Shown here: positions 17,804 through 27,248 of the stretch, one piece after another | Layout: every line of letters begins with the position of its first letter | Position numbering within the stretch: the first letter of the stretch is position 1 | NCBI GenBank assembly: GCA_023247055.1 | Contig: JAHFHF010000002.1 | Location: forward strand, 84,518-134,796 | Direction of reading: 5' to 3' | Origin: Candidatus Omnitrophota bacterium | Lineage (GTDB): Bacteria; Omnitrophota; Omnitrophia; Omnitrophales; Aquincolibacteriaceae | DNA: 50,279 nucleotides | Program-made: the position numbers and the translations under genes | The notes under the pieces: model-generated | Told to the model about the DNA's origin: nothing | The model's database searches: none | Seen by the model: the letters and a program-made list of their open reading frames with translations, nothing else

Positions 17804-18646
17804 ATGGCTGATCAAGCGTATTCGACGGTTCATCACGCCGCCGCCTCCGGCGAGCATCATGACGCCCACGAACTGCCCAATTTCATCACACTGCTCCACC
17901 AGAGTTACCCTGACAACGCCGTCATTTCTTTTCTGAACCAATACCAGACGCTTTTCTTTTCGCTTTTCGCTGCCGGTTTGATCTGCTTTCTCTGTATCCG
18001 CGCAGCGCGGGCTGAAAGCCTTGTGCCGCAAGGGCTGCGTAATTTCATGGAAACCATCATGGAAGCGATTGCCAATTTTGTCACCGGCATCCTCGGTGAA
18101 AAACACGCGCCTAAACACATTCCATTCTTGGGTACTTTATTTTTTTATATTCTGGTTATGAACTGGGGCGGCCTGCTGCCCTTCTGGAAATCACCGACCT
18201 CTGCCTGGAGCATTACGTTTCCCCTCGGCCTCATTGTCATTTTGTATGTCCAGATCACGGGTATCCGCGAACAAGGTGTGTGGAATTATTTAAAGCACCT
18301 GGCCGGCAACCCGTCCACGGTCGTCAGTTTCATCCTTTTACCCATGATGCTGCCTTTGAATATTTTTCTGGAAGTGCTGGCCGTCCCCTTCAGCCTGTCG
18401 CTGCGTCTTTTTGCCAATATCTCCAGCGAGGACCGCCTGCTGCTTAAATTTGCGGAACTCAATACCCTCTTCACCTACAAGCCCTTTGTTTTTCAGCTTT
18501 TTGCGAATATACTGGTCATTACTTTCAGCGTGATCCAGGCGTTTGTTTTCATGCTCTTGACCACGGTTTACCTTGCACTGATTTTACCTCACGATGAACA
18601 ACACGGGCATGAAGAACACAGCGCGAACGCGCAGCATGCTCATTAA
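17804..18646 (+). CDS. atpB: ATP synthase F0 subunit a
   Basis: 280 residues, the proton channel subunit of the membrane sector. FSLSLRLFANI contains the essential arginine (R201) that faces the c-ring, and LEVLAVPFSLSLRLF is the usual fourth-helix motif. The next stretch, SSEDRLLLKFAEL, departs from the common GNM-GE sequence. Five to six membrane helices are visible. The N-terminus and C-terminus are both unusually rich in histidine (STVHHAAASGEHHDAHE; HDEQHGHEEHSANAQHAH), which could bind metal or buffer protons; that is inference. It is the second gene of an operon in the order atpZ-like, B, E, F, H, A, G, D, C. Confidence 0.96.
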   Translation: MADQAYSTVHHAAASGEHHDAHELPNFITLLHQSYPDNAVISFLNQYQTLFFSLFAAGLICFLCIRAARAESLVPQGLRNFMETIMEAIANFVTGILGEKHAPKHIPFLGTLFFYILVMNWGGLLPFWKSPTSAWSITFPLGLIVILYVQITGIREQGVWNYLKHLAGNPSTVVSFILLPMMLPLNIFLEVLAVPFSLSLRLFANISSEDRLLLKFAELNTLFTYKPFVFQLFANILVITFSVIQAFVFMLLTTVYLALILPHDEQHGHEEHSANAQHAH

Positions 18647-18667
18647 AAAAACAATAAGGAGTTTCTA

Positions 18668-18898
18668 ATGGAACCAAGCGCAGCTCTTGCTATTTCTTTG
18701 CCACTCGGTATCGCCATCGCCGCCCATGGCTGCGGTATTGGTCTTGGAACGGCCGTCGGATCCGCCCTCGAAGCCATCGGCCGCCAGCCGGAAGCCTCGA
18801 CAAAAATTCTTGTGAACATGATGGCCGGCTGCGCGCTGATCGAAGCGTTGACGCTGTACGCGCTCGTTTTTGCCTTCTCTTTGATGGGCAAGATCTAA
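18668..18898 (+). CDS. atpE: ATP synthase F0 subunit c (rotor ring)
   Basis: 76 residues forming two helices joined by the loop RQPEAS. Helix 1 carries the glycine ladder GCGIGLGTAVG that packs the ring. Helix 2 carries the ion-binding carboxylate E59 in LIEALTLYALV. Against the Na+ site of Ilyobacter (Gln in helix 1, Ser after Glu), this protein has Leu at the Gln position (L26) and Ala after the Glu (A60). That predicts proton rather than sodium coupling. AAGGAG precedes the ATG with good spacing. Confidence 0.96.
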   Translation: MEPSAALAISLPLGIAIAAHGCGIGLGTAVGSALEAIGRQPEASTKILVNMMAGCALIEALTLYALVFAFSLMGKI

Positions 18899-18908
18899 GT
18901 TCCGCATT

Positions 18909-19418
18909 ATGGAGTTTTTTAAAGCCAACCTCATTCCGGCTGAAATTATCGTTCAGCTCCTGGCGTTTATGATTGTTTTTTTCACGCTGCGCAAGCTGGC
19001 GTGGAAACCGATCCTAGACTCTCTTGAAGCCCGCCGTGCCAAAATCCGGCAAGAGTTTGAATCCATTGAGGCCGCGAAACGCGAAATCGAGGCCCTTAAA
19101 ACAGAGTATGCCGCGCGTCTTGCCAAAATCGAAGAGGAAGCGCGTTCCAAAGTCCAGGAAGCTGTCGAAGAGGGGCGTAAAATTTCACGCGACATTCAGG
19201 AAAAAGCCCGCGCCGAAGCCCAGGCAGTTTTTGAAAAAACGCAGCAGAACCTGGATATTGAAATCTCAAAAGCCCAGATGGTTCTGAAAAAAAGCGTCGT
19301 CGAGCTTTCGCTGCAGGTCGCGGAAAAAGTGCTGAATGAACACCTCACGGATACGAAACAGCAGGAAAAGATTGAAAAAATCATTGCCGGCATCGAAGAA
19401 GGGGCCACTCTTTCATGA
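18909..19418 (+). CDS. atpF: ATP synthase F0 subunit b (peripheral stalk)
   Basis: 169 residues. One N-terminal membrane helix (IIVQLLAFMIVFFTL) with the family's RKLAWKPI junction is followed by a long charged coiled coil (residues ~35-150) rich in Ala, Glu, Lys and Arg. It links the a subunit to the F1 head through delta. It is a single b-type gene rather than a b/b' pair. The stop overlaps atpH by 4 bp (ATGA). Confidence 0.94.
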   Translation: MEFFKANLIPAEIIVQLLAFMIVFFTLRKLAWKPILDSLEARRAKIRQEFESIEAAKREIEALKTEYAARLAKIEEEARSKVQEAVEEGRKISRDIQEKARAEAQAVFEKTQQNLDIEISKAQMVLKKSVVELSLQVAEKVLNEHLTDTKQQEKIEKIIAGIEEGATLS

Positions 19419-19954
19419 AGCGTTCGGAAATCGCGGTTCGTTATGCAAAGGCCCTTTTTGAAATTGCAGATGAAAAGGGAAGTCTCGATGCCGTCAACCA
19501 GGAGTGCGCGGCTTTTGCTGAGGCGATCCGCAAAAATCCGGCCGTCTTGAAACTGATTCTTAATTCTGCGGTGAGCGGCGCAGAAAAGGAACGGTTTTTA
19601 GAGAAAATCCTGGCGGGAAAATCCTCCGGGCTTTTACTCAATTTTTTAAAGGTCCTCCTCGACAAAAAACGTTTCGCGCAGCTTGGCCCCATTCAGCTGG
19701 AATTCCAGAGGCTTTGCGAACAGAAGCAAGGAATTAAGGAAGTCAGCGTGATCAGCGCAGTTCCCTTGAGTGAGCCGTTTAAAAGCCGTCTTTCGGCCTA
19801 CTTGAGCAAAACACTGGGCGTTAAGATCCGCATGCTCTCAGAAGTCCGTCCCAAAATTCTGGGCGGCCTCATCCTGAGGTTCGGGCATCACCAATATAAC
19901 GCCAGCTTCCGCCATCGTCTTGAAACGATACGTCAGCGGCTTTTAGCGCAATAA
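19415..19954 (+). CDS. atpH: ATP synthase F1 subunit delta
   Basis: 179 residues, the usual length. It opens with the family pattern SEIAVRYAKALFEIADEKG, has helical repeats to residue ~105 and ends with the characteristic VRPKILGGLILRFG and RLETIRQRL. Delta clamps the b stalk to the top of the alpha/beta hexamer. It is translationally coupled to atpF and lies ~70 bp before atpA. Confidence 0.94.
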   Translation: MKRSEIAVRYAKALFEIADEKGSLDAVNQECAAFAEAIRKNPAVLKLILNSAVSGAEKERFLEKILAGKSSGLLLNFLKVLLDKKRFAQLGPIQLEFQRLCEQKQGIKEVSVISAVPLSEPFKSRLSAYLSKTLGVKIRMLSEVRPKILGGLILRFGHHQYNASFRHRLETIRQRLLAQ

Positions 19955-20026
19955 TTATAGTCTCAACGTAAAGGCGCTTTGGCTATCCCATGCGCCCACA
20001 CAACCAGCACGATAGAAGGTGTCGCG

Positions 20027-21535
20027 ATGTTGAAAACCGACGAAGTCACGCAAGCTATTTCCAAAGAAATCCGGCAATACGAAAGCAAACTCGCCCTTGA
20101 ATCCATAGGCTATGTTCTTCAAGTCGGTGACGGCATTGCGCGCGTCTATGGACTCGAAGACGTCATGGCTTCAGAACTCGTCGTGTTTCCTGATGAAACC
20201 TACGGTCTGGTGCTGAACCTTGAAAAAGACAATGTCGGCGTGGTGATCTTGGGCTCCGACAGAAATATCAAAGAAGGTGCTGAAGTCAAACGCACCGGGC
20301 GTATTGTCGAAATTCCCGTGGGACCTGCTCTGGTAGGCCGTGTCGTCAATCCGCTCGGCGAACCGCTCGACGGCAAAGGTCCGGTCGCGGCCGCAAAAAA
20401 ACGCCCGCTTGAAGCCAACCCGCCCTCTGTGATTCAGCGCTCCCCCGTCAAAGAACCTCTGCAGACCGGCATTAAGGCCATTGATGCCATGATCCCTATC
20501 GGCAGAGGCCAGCGCGAACTCATCATCGGCGATCGCCAGACCGGCAAGACCGCCATTGTGGTTGACACGATCCTGAATCAAAAAACAAGCGGCGTTCAGT
20601 GCATCTATGTGGCGATTGGTCAAAAACTTTCAAGCGTGGTCCAACTCGCACAAACACTGGAAAAACATGGCGCCATGGCTTACACCACGATCGTCTGCGC
20701 CTCTTCAGACGATGCCGCCCCCCTTCAATACCTAGCGCCTTACGCAGGCTGCGCTGTGGGTGAAGAGTTTATGTATAACGGCGGGCATGCCCTGGTCATC
20801 TATGACGACCTTTCCAAGCATGCTGTCGCTTACCGCCAACTCTCGCTTCTGCTGCAGCGTCCGCCGGGCCGCGAAGCTTATCCGGGCGACGTTTTCTATC
20901 TACACTCGCGCCTGCTGGAACGCGCGGCCAAACTGCGTCCCGATTTAGGCGGCGGCTCCCTGACAGCGCTGCCCATTATCGAGACTCAACTCGGTGATAT
21001 CTCAGCCTATGTTCCGACCAATGTCATCTCGATCACCGATGGCCAAATTTATCTTGAGAGCGATCTTTTTTACGCGGGTATTCGTCCGGCCATTAACGTC
21101 GGGCTGTCGGTATCACGCGTCGGCGGCAACGCCCAAACCAAGGCCATGAAACAAGTGGCCGGTTCGCTGCGCCTGGCGCTGGCCCAGTTCCGCGAACTCG
21201 CGGCCTTCGCTCAGCTATCAACAGACCTTGATAAAGCCACCAAAGATCAGCTCACACGCGGCGCGCGCATGGTGGAAATCCTGAAGCAGGATGTTTTCAA
21301 GCCCTGCACGCTTGAAGAGCAAGTGGCGATTATTTTCGCCGGCAATGACGGCTTGCTCGATGATGTGCCGCTTGGCCGCATCGCCTCTTTTGAAAAAGAA
21401 CTGCTCGCCTTTTTGCAAAAAAACTATGCGGCGCTCCCGATCGAAATCTCGGAAAAGAAAGCCCTTTCCGATGATTTAAAAGACAAGCTGCGTAAAGCCG
21501 TTAACAAATTTAAAGAGCAATTTTCGAAACAGTGA
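20027..21535 (+). CDS. atpA: ATP synthase F1 subunit alpha
   Basis: 502 residues from the ATG at 20027, which has GAAGGT 6 nt upstream. The open frame extends to 19979, but the family begins at [14 protein letters not shown]. The non-catalytic nucleotide site has Walker A GDRQTGKT (residues 168-175) and Walker B ALVIYDDL. The arginine finger lies in the SVSRVGG segment. It forms the hexamer with beta. Sequence conservation is full and there is no sign of damage. It is followed by an inverted repeat before atpG. Confidence 0.97.
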   Translation: MLKTDEVTQAISKEIRQYESKLALESIGYVLQVGDGIARVYGLEDVMASELVVFPDETYGLVLNLEKDNVGVVILGSDRNIKEGAEVKRTGRIVEIPVGPALVGRVVNPLGEPLDGKGPVAAAKKRPLEANPPSVIQRSPVKEPLQTGIKAIDAMIPIGRGQRELIIGDRQTGKTAIVVDTILNQKTSGVQCIYVAIGQKLSSVVQLAQTLEKHGAMAYTTIVCASSDDAAPLQYLAPYAGCAVGEEFMYNGGHALVIYDDLSKHAVAYRQLSLLLQRPPGREAYPGDVFYLHSRLLERAAKLRPDLGGGSLTALPIIETQLGDISAYVPTNVISITDGQIYLESDLFYAGIRPAINVGLSVSRVGGNAQTKAMKQVAGSLRLALAQFRELAAFAQLSTDLDKATKDQLTRGARMVEILKQDVFKPCTLEEQVAIIFAGNDGLLDDVPLGRIASFEKELLAFLQKNYAALPIEISEKKALSDDLKDKLRKAVNKFKEQFSKQ

Positions 21536-21538
21536 CCT

Positions 21539-21615
21539 GTGACTGGTGATTAGTGAATAAGAGCAATGATAAGCGGCGGATGACCCGTAAAATGTTTTCA
21601 CCAATCACCAGTCAC
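21539..21615. repeat. Inverted repeat between atpA and atpG
   Basis: Arms 21539-21555 and 21599-21615 pair at 16 of 17 positions (GTGACTGGTGATTAGTG against its complement) around a 43-nt loop. The same GTGAC/TGATCAC vocabulary recurs between nuoK and nuoL. It is probably an intergenic palindromic repeat tolerated inside the transcript; an effect on mRNA stability is possible. Confidence 0.75.
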
Positions 21616-21644
21616 TAAGCGCTAGTCACCATCCACGGAGTTTC

Positions 21645-22565
21645 ATGTCAGCTGGACAACTGCGCATCTTAAAAAGCCGTATCAAGAGCGTTGAAAGCAC
21701 GCGTAAAATCACGCGCGCCATGGAAATGGTGTCAGCCGCCAAGCTGCGCCGTTTTCAAACTCTGCTGAACAAAACACGGCCTTACACAGAAGGCCTGGGC
21801 AAAATCATTGCCAATCTCGTGGAAGCGGAACAATCCGGCGCTCCCCAAACCGGGCAAAGCGCGGCACATCCGTTTTTTGAAAACCGCAAAGAGAAGAACA
21901 CCGCACTGCTTGTCATCACGGCCGACACAGGCTTGTGCGGAGCCTACAATATGTTTTTGACGGACCTGGCGCGCAACTTTTTGGCCCGGCCGACCCACCA
22001 TGTGCCTTTTCTTTATGGCGCGGGTAAAGTGGGGGTCAATGCGCTCAAGCGGGCCAAGTTTGAACTCGCACAAAGCTTGACGGACCTGCGGTCCAATCAA
22101 ATCGAACCGGCGATCAAAGAAATGAGCGGCTCGTTGGCGGGTCATTATCTGCGCGGTGAAGTCGATGCCGTTTATATTATTTACACGCATGTCCTCTCGG
22201 TCATGACCGCCAAACCCGTCATTGAGAAGGTGCTGCCGTTTAAACCGCCTGCCCCGCCTGCGGGGAAAAAAGAGGCTGACAGCGCCGCCAAGAAAAAAAT
22301 GCTGGATAACTATATTTACGAACCCTCGCCTCAAGCTATTTTTGAGCAGATCGTTCCGGAGTTTTTCGAGGCCAAGATCCGCATGATCTTTCTCGAATCG
22401 TTTGTGGCCGAGCACATGGCCCGCATGAATGCCATGCACCAGGCAACCAAAAACGCGAAAGAAATGACGGAATCGCTTACACTGGTGCGAAATAAAATCC
22501 GTCAAACCATTATCACAAAAGAAATCATCGAAATTATTTCCGGTTCAAAAGCTTCGAAAAAGTAA
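21645..22565 (+). CDS. atpG: ATP synthase F1 subunit gamma (rotor shaft)
   Basis: 306 residues. The N-terminal helix LRILKSRIKSVESTRKIT-AMEMV and C-terminal MTESLTLVRNKIRQ-ITKEI-EI are the paired coiled coils that turn inside the head. DTGLCGAYN marks the central Rossmann-like domain. An extra hydrophilic stretch around residues 200-220 (PPAPPAGKKEADSAAKKK) makes it slightly longer than the ~290-residue norm. It carries its own spacer and ribosome site behind the inverted repeat. Confidence 0.95.
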   Translation: MSAGQLRILKSRIKSVESTRKITRAMEMVSAAKLRRFQTLLNKTRPYTEGLGKIIANLVEAEQSGAPQTGQSAAHPFFENRKEKNTALLVITADTGLCGAYNMFLTDLARNFLARPTHHVPFLYGAGKVGVNALKRAKFELAQSLTDLRSNQIEPAIKEMSGSLAGHYLRGEVDAVYIIYTHVLSVMTAKPVIEKVLPFKPPAPPAGKKEADSAAKKKMLDNYIYEPSPQAIFEQIVPEFFEAKIRMIFLESFVAEHMARMNAMHQATKNAKEMTESLTLVRNKIRQTIITKEIIEIISGSKASKK

Positions 22566-22592
22566 CGCGCGCGGGGCAAACGCCGCGCATGA

Positions 22593-24017
<1,425 letters not shown>

Positions 24018-24018
24018 T

Positions 24019-24101
24019 TGTCATTCTGAGCGAAGCGAAGAATCTCAGACTGAGATCCTTCGCCTACCGCCAAAACATCCGCAGGCTCAGGATGACATAG
24101 G
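24019..24101. repeat. Interspersed palindromic repeat between atpD and atpC
   Basis: GTCATTCTGAG at the left end pairs with CTCAGGATGAC at the right (10 of 11), with a nested GATCCTTCGC-type arm. It belongs to the broad family of GTCATTCTGAG/GTCATTGCGAG intergenic palindromes that recur at about 36.95, 45.94, 49.66 and 49.86 kb in this window. Confidence 0.75.
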
Positions 24102-24111
24102 TTTCAACACG

Positions 24112-24381
24112 ATGATCGCATCATTCAAATTAGATATTACGACTCCGCAGGGACAGGAATATTCGGGAGAAATCGTGCATGCCTGCGTTCCGCTGGAAGC
24201 CGGTTCGGCCGGCATTCTCGCTAATCATGCTCCCTATGTCACCGTTGCAGGCGCAGGACTTTGCACAGTCCGTGAAAAAAACGGCGTTGAAGTGGCATTC
24301 AAAGTCGGTAAAGGCTTTTTCAGCGTGGCTCACAATAGAGCCGCGCTTTTGACTCAGTCTTTTGAAAAAATTACCGCGTAA
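24112..24381 (+). CDS. atpC: ATP synthase F1 subunit epsilon, short form
   Basis: 89 residues against 130-140 in most bacteria. Only the N-terminal beta-sandwich is present: FKLDITTPQGQEYSGEIVH, VPLEAGSAGILANHAPYV and the VGKGFFSV strand. The C-terminal helical hairpin that inhibits ATP hydrolysis in E. coli and Bacillus is absent. The stop is clean, with no continuing frame. Short epsilon forms are known in green sulfur bacteria and some others. The enzyme is therefore unlikely to be controlled by epsilon inhibition. Confidence 0.92.
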   Translation: MIASFKLDITTPQGQEYSGEIVHACVPLEAGSAGILANHAPYVTVAGAGLCTVREKNGVEVAFKVGKGFFSVAHNRAALLTQSFEKITA

Positions 24382-24396
24382 TTCCCTTCTGCTGCC

Positions 24397-24421
24397 GCGG
24401 GGATAGGTTGATCCGCCCCGC
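24397..24421 (+). terminator. Hairpin between atpC and nuoJ, possible attenuator
   Basis: GCGGGG and CCCCGC form a 6-bp GC stem, followed by CAAAATAAC rather than a run of T. It could weaken read-through from atp into nuo, but the missing U-tract argues against a strong terminator. The gap between the two genes is only 49 bp. Confidence 0.35.
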
Positions 24422-24430
24422 AAAATAACT

Positions 24431-24931
24431 ATGACTCAAAAATTTTTGTTTTATTTTTTTGCGGTCCTGTGCGTGACAAGCGCTCTGGGTGTCATTCTGC
24501 ATCCCAAACCCACGCGGGCCCTCCTTCTTCTCATCGTGACCATGGCCGGACTCTCAGGGCTCTTCACCCTGCTGGGCGCTTATTTCGTGGCCATGGCCCA
24601 GTTGGTCGTCTATGCCGGCGCCGTCCTGGTGATTTTTCTTTTTGTAATCATGCTGCAAGGCATCGCCGCCGTGGAGGCTCCTCTGCATCAGCGCTTCCGG
24701 GGTATTTACCTGCTGCCGGCCGGGGCCTTAAGCCTGGGGCTGGCCGCTTTTTTTGTTCTCATGCTGCACAAAATGCCTTTACCCGCCCTCCAAATGCCGC
24801 TGGGCACCGTCGAAAATATCGGAAAAACACTTTTCCGGGACTACCTTCTGCCGTTTGAATGGGCCTCGCTCCTGATTCTGCTGGGTGTGTTTGCCGCCGT
24901 GTCCCTGGCTAAAAAGGATGACGCCGCATGA
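24431..24931 (+). CDS. nuoJ: NADH-quinone oxidoreductase subunit J
   Basis: 166 residues with five membrane helices. The conserved third helix and its surroundings read YFVAMAQLVVYAGAVLVIFLFVIML, which includes the pi-bulge region and the glycine/valine pattern of the NuoJ/ND6 family. The subunit takes part in coupling quinone chemistry to proton pumping in the membrane arm of complex I. It is followed by nuoK with a 4-bp overlap. Confidence 0.94.
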   Translation: MTQKFLFYFFAVLCVTSALGVILHPKPTRALLLLIVTMAGLSGLFTLLGAYFVAMAQLVVYAGAVLVIFLFVIMLQGIAAVEAPLHQRFRGIYLLPAGALSLGLAAFFVLMLHKMPLPALQMPLGTVENIGKTLFRDYLLPFEWASLLILLGVFAAVSLAKKDDAA

Positions 24932-25230
24932 TCCCGGCCAGCCATTATTTGATCCTAAGCGCGCTTCTATTCTGCATTGGGCTTTTAGGCATTTTAATCC
25001 GCCGCAATATTCTTTCGCTCTTGCTTTCCATAGAACTCATGTTGAATGCCGCCAATTTAAATCTCGTCGCCGGCGCGGCCATGCACGGCCAGCTTGACGG
25101 ACAACTCATGGCTTTTTTTGTCATGGTCATTGCCGCCGCAGAAGTCACCATCGGCCTGGCCATTGCCGTTTTGCTTTTTCGCCGGGGCGGCAGTTTGGAT
25201 ACGCACGATATTCAACAGCTCAAAGGCTGA
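24928..25230 (+). CDS. nuoK: NADH-quinone oxidoreductase subunit K
   Basis: 100 residues with three helices, the usual length. LLSIELMLNAANLNLV carries the essential membrane glutamate of helix 2, and FVMVIAAAEVTIGLAIAVLLFR the second conserved glutamate of helix 3. It overlaps nuoJ by the ATGA junction. A 143-bp spacer with palindromic sequence separates it from nuoL. Confidence 0.95.
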   Translation: MIPASHYLILSALLFCIGLLGILIRRNILSLLLSIELMLNAANLNLVAGAAMHGQLDGQLMAFFVMVIAAAEVTIGLAIAVLLFRRGGSLDTHDIQQLKG

Positions 25231-25373
25231 AGAGCAGTGACAGGTGACCAGCGATCGGTGAGGTTTATAAAAAATGCGCTCTCGTAAATTTCAAAGTCGC
25301 CTTCAATGCTAAAACAATGATGAGGATAATTTTTTTTAACGTTCCACTGCTTTTCAATCACTGATCACTTCCT
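25231..25373. repeat. Spacer with palindromic repeat between nuoK and nuoL
   Basis: AGCAGTG near the left end pairs with CACTGCT near the right. GTGAC, GTGACC and TCACTGATCACT elements match the style of the atpA-atpG inverted repeat. No frame of note lies inside. Confidence 0.5.
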
Positions 25374-27248
25374 ATGCTGACGATTTCTGGAATAATTCTG
25401 GCCGCTCCGCTGGCCGCAGCGCTTCTGATTTTCTTTTTTCTGCTGCGCCGGCCGCAGGCGGCTGCGGTCTTAGCCACGTCCGTCATGGGCGGCTGCTTTG
25501 CGCTGGCCGCAGCACTCCTGCTGCAATTTCCGCAGCTTCTCCAAAGCCACAGTCTGCCGCTTGAAGCTTCCTATGCCTGGATCCGCCTGCCCTCGCTGAC
25601 CGTAGAGTTCGGCCTGCTTTTAGACGGCCTGTCTTACGTGATGCTGCTGGTGGTCACCGGCATTTCCGCGCTGGTTTTTCTTTACTCGATGGCCTATATG
25701 GAAAAAGATGAAAGTTACGCGCGCTACTTTGCGTCGCTTTCTCTGTTTGCATTTTCCATGCTCGGCATTGTGCTCTCCAGCAATTTGATTCAGATTTTTA
25801 TTTTTTGGGAACTGGTCGGCCTGAGCTCTTACTTGCTCGTCGGTTTTTGGTATCAGAAAAACGAGGCCGCGCTGGCCGGCAAAAAAGCGTTTCTCACGAC
25901 CCGCGTCGGAGATGCAGGCATGCTGATCGGCATCCTGACCCTGTGGGGATTTTTGGCACAGGCCGGGCTGGGCACGTTTAATTTCCGCGAGATCGAAGCG
26001 GCCCTGCCGCAAGCCGCCATTCCCGCGTCCGCTATGCTTATGATCGGCATCAGTCTTTTCTTCGGCGCGGTGGGTAAATCAGCCCAGCTGCCGCTGCATG
26101 TCTGGCTGCCGGACGCCATGGAAGGCCCGACTCCCGTCAGCGCGCTGATTCATGCCGCGACCATGGTCGCGGCCGGTGTTTACCTGCTGGCCCGTCTTTT
26201 TTTTATTTTTGAACTCAATGCCAATGTCATGCTTTTCATCGGCTGGACCGGAACTCTGACAGCCCTCATGGCGGCCCTGATTGCCGTAGTCCAGAACGAC
26301 ATAAAAAAAATCCTCGCCTATTCAACACTCAGCCAATTAGGCACCATGGTCATGGCCATCGGCTTCGGCGGTCCTGAAGCCGGCATGTTCCATCTTTTTA
26401 CCCACGCTTTTTTTAAAGCCCTGCTGTTCCTAGGGGCCGGCAGCCTGATTCATGCGCTGCACACGCAGGACATTTGGGAAATGACAGGCCATGGCTTGGC
26501 CAAAAAAATGCCGCTGACCTCCCTGACTTTTCTGATCGGCACCTTGGCCTTGATCGGCATGCCTCCGCTCAGCGGGTTTTTCAGCAAAGAAGCGATTCTC
26601 CAAGCGGCCTGGCATGGCTCCAAAGCCGCATTTAGCGCGGCCGCGGCTGTTGTGTTTATGACCGCGTTTTATATGGGCCGGCTGATCACGGCCGTTTTTC
26701 TTTCCGCAAAAAGCCCTGCGGCAGACGGCCCCAGCCCGGAACCGCATGAACCCGATTGGCGCATGACAGCGCCGCTCGTTCTTTTAGGCATCTTGACTGT
26801 CGTGGCCGGATTTTTACCGGTACACGCTCTTTTGCAAAGCCATGCCGGCCCTGCCGCCCCGCATCCGGCTTTTCTTGTGCCTTTGTCGCTCGGGCTTGCA
26901 GCCGCGGGTTTTGTGCTGGGGCTGGTGCTTTTTCGCAGCCGGCCTGAAGGCCTCTCGCAGCAGGTCCCCGCTTTCAAAACCATCGGAGCCGTCCTGGAGA
27001 AAAAATTCTTCTTTGACGCCGCGTATGACTGGTTCATTGTGAATATTCAGGAACGCACGGCCTCTTTCATGGATTTATTTGAAAAACTGGTCGTGGTGGG
27101 AATCGGTGCCAATGGCACCGCCGCAGCCGTACGCCGCGCAGGCGATCTTCTGAGAAAACTTCAAACCGGCGTGGTGCAGTTTTACATGCTTATTTTTGCG
27201 GCCGGGCTGGCGGCGCTGATTTATTTCTGCCTCGGAGGCGCCGCATGA
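25374..27248 (+). CDS. nuoL: NADH-quinone oxidoreductase subunit L
   Basis: 624 residues, the largest antiporter-like pump subunit of complex I. The core signature SAQLPLHVWLPDAMEGPTPVSALIHAATM is present (here shown in parts: LPLHVWLPDAMEGPTP and SALIHAATMV). FIFWELVGLSSYLL holds the key glutamate and ILAYSTLSQLG the conserved lysine neighbourhood. The C-terminal region around residues 540-600 corresponds to the lateral helix that ties L to M and N. The stop overlaps nuoM by 4 bp. Confidence 0.96.
   Translation: MLTISGIILAAPLAAALLIFFFLLRRPQAAAVLATSVMGGCFALAAALLLQFPQLLQSHSLPLEASYAWIRLPSLTVEFGLLLDGLSYVMLLVVTGISALVFLYSMAYMEKDESYARYFASLSLFAFSMLGIVLSSNLIQIFIFWELVGLSSYLLVGFWYQKNEAALAGKKAFLTTRVGDAGMLIGILTLWGFLAQAGLGTFNFREIEAALPQAAIPASAMLMIGISLFFGAVGKSAQLPLHVWLPDAMEGPTPVSALIHAATMVAAGVYLLARLFFIFELNANVMLFIGWTGTLTALMAALIAVVQNDIKKILAYSTLSQLGTMVMAIGFGGPEAGMFHLFTHAFFKALLFLGAGSLIHALHTQDIWEMTGHGLAKKMPLTSLTFLIGTLALIGMPPLSGFFSKEAILQAAWHGSKAAFSAAAAVVFMTAFYMGRLITAVFLSAKSPAADGPSPEPHEPDWRMTAPLVLLGILTVVAGFLPVHALLQSHAGPAAPHPAFLVPLSLGLAAAGFVLGLVLFRSRPEGLSQQVPAFKTIGAVLEKKFFFDAAYDWFIVNIQERTASFMDLFEKLVVVGIGANGTAAAVRRAGDLLRKLQTGVVQFYMLIFAAGLAALIYFCLGGAA

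Noticed and set aside
21732..22505. 257-codon minus-strand frame opposite atpG
   Set aside because: Antisense shadow of the gamma subunit, with the composition typical of reversed GC-biased codons.
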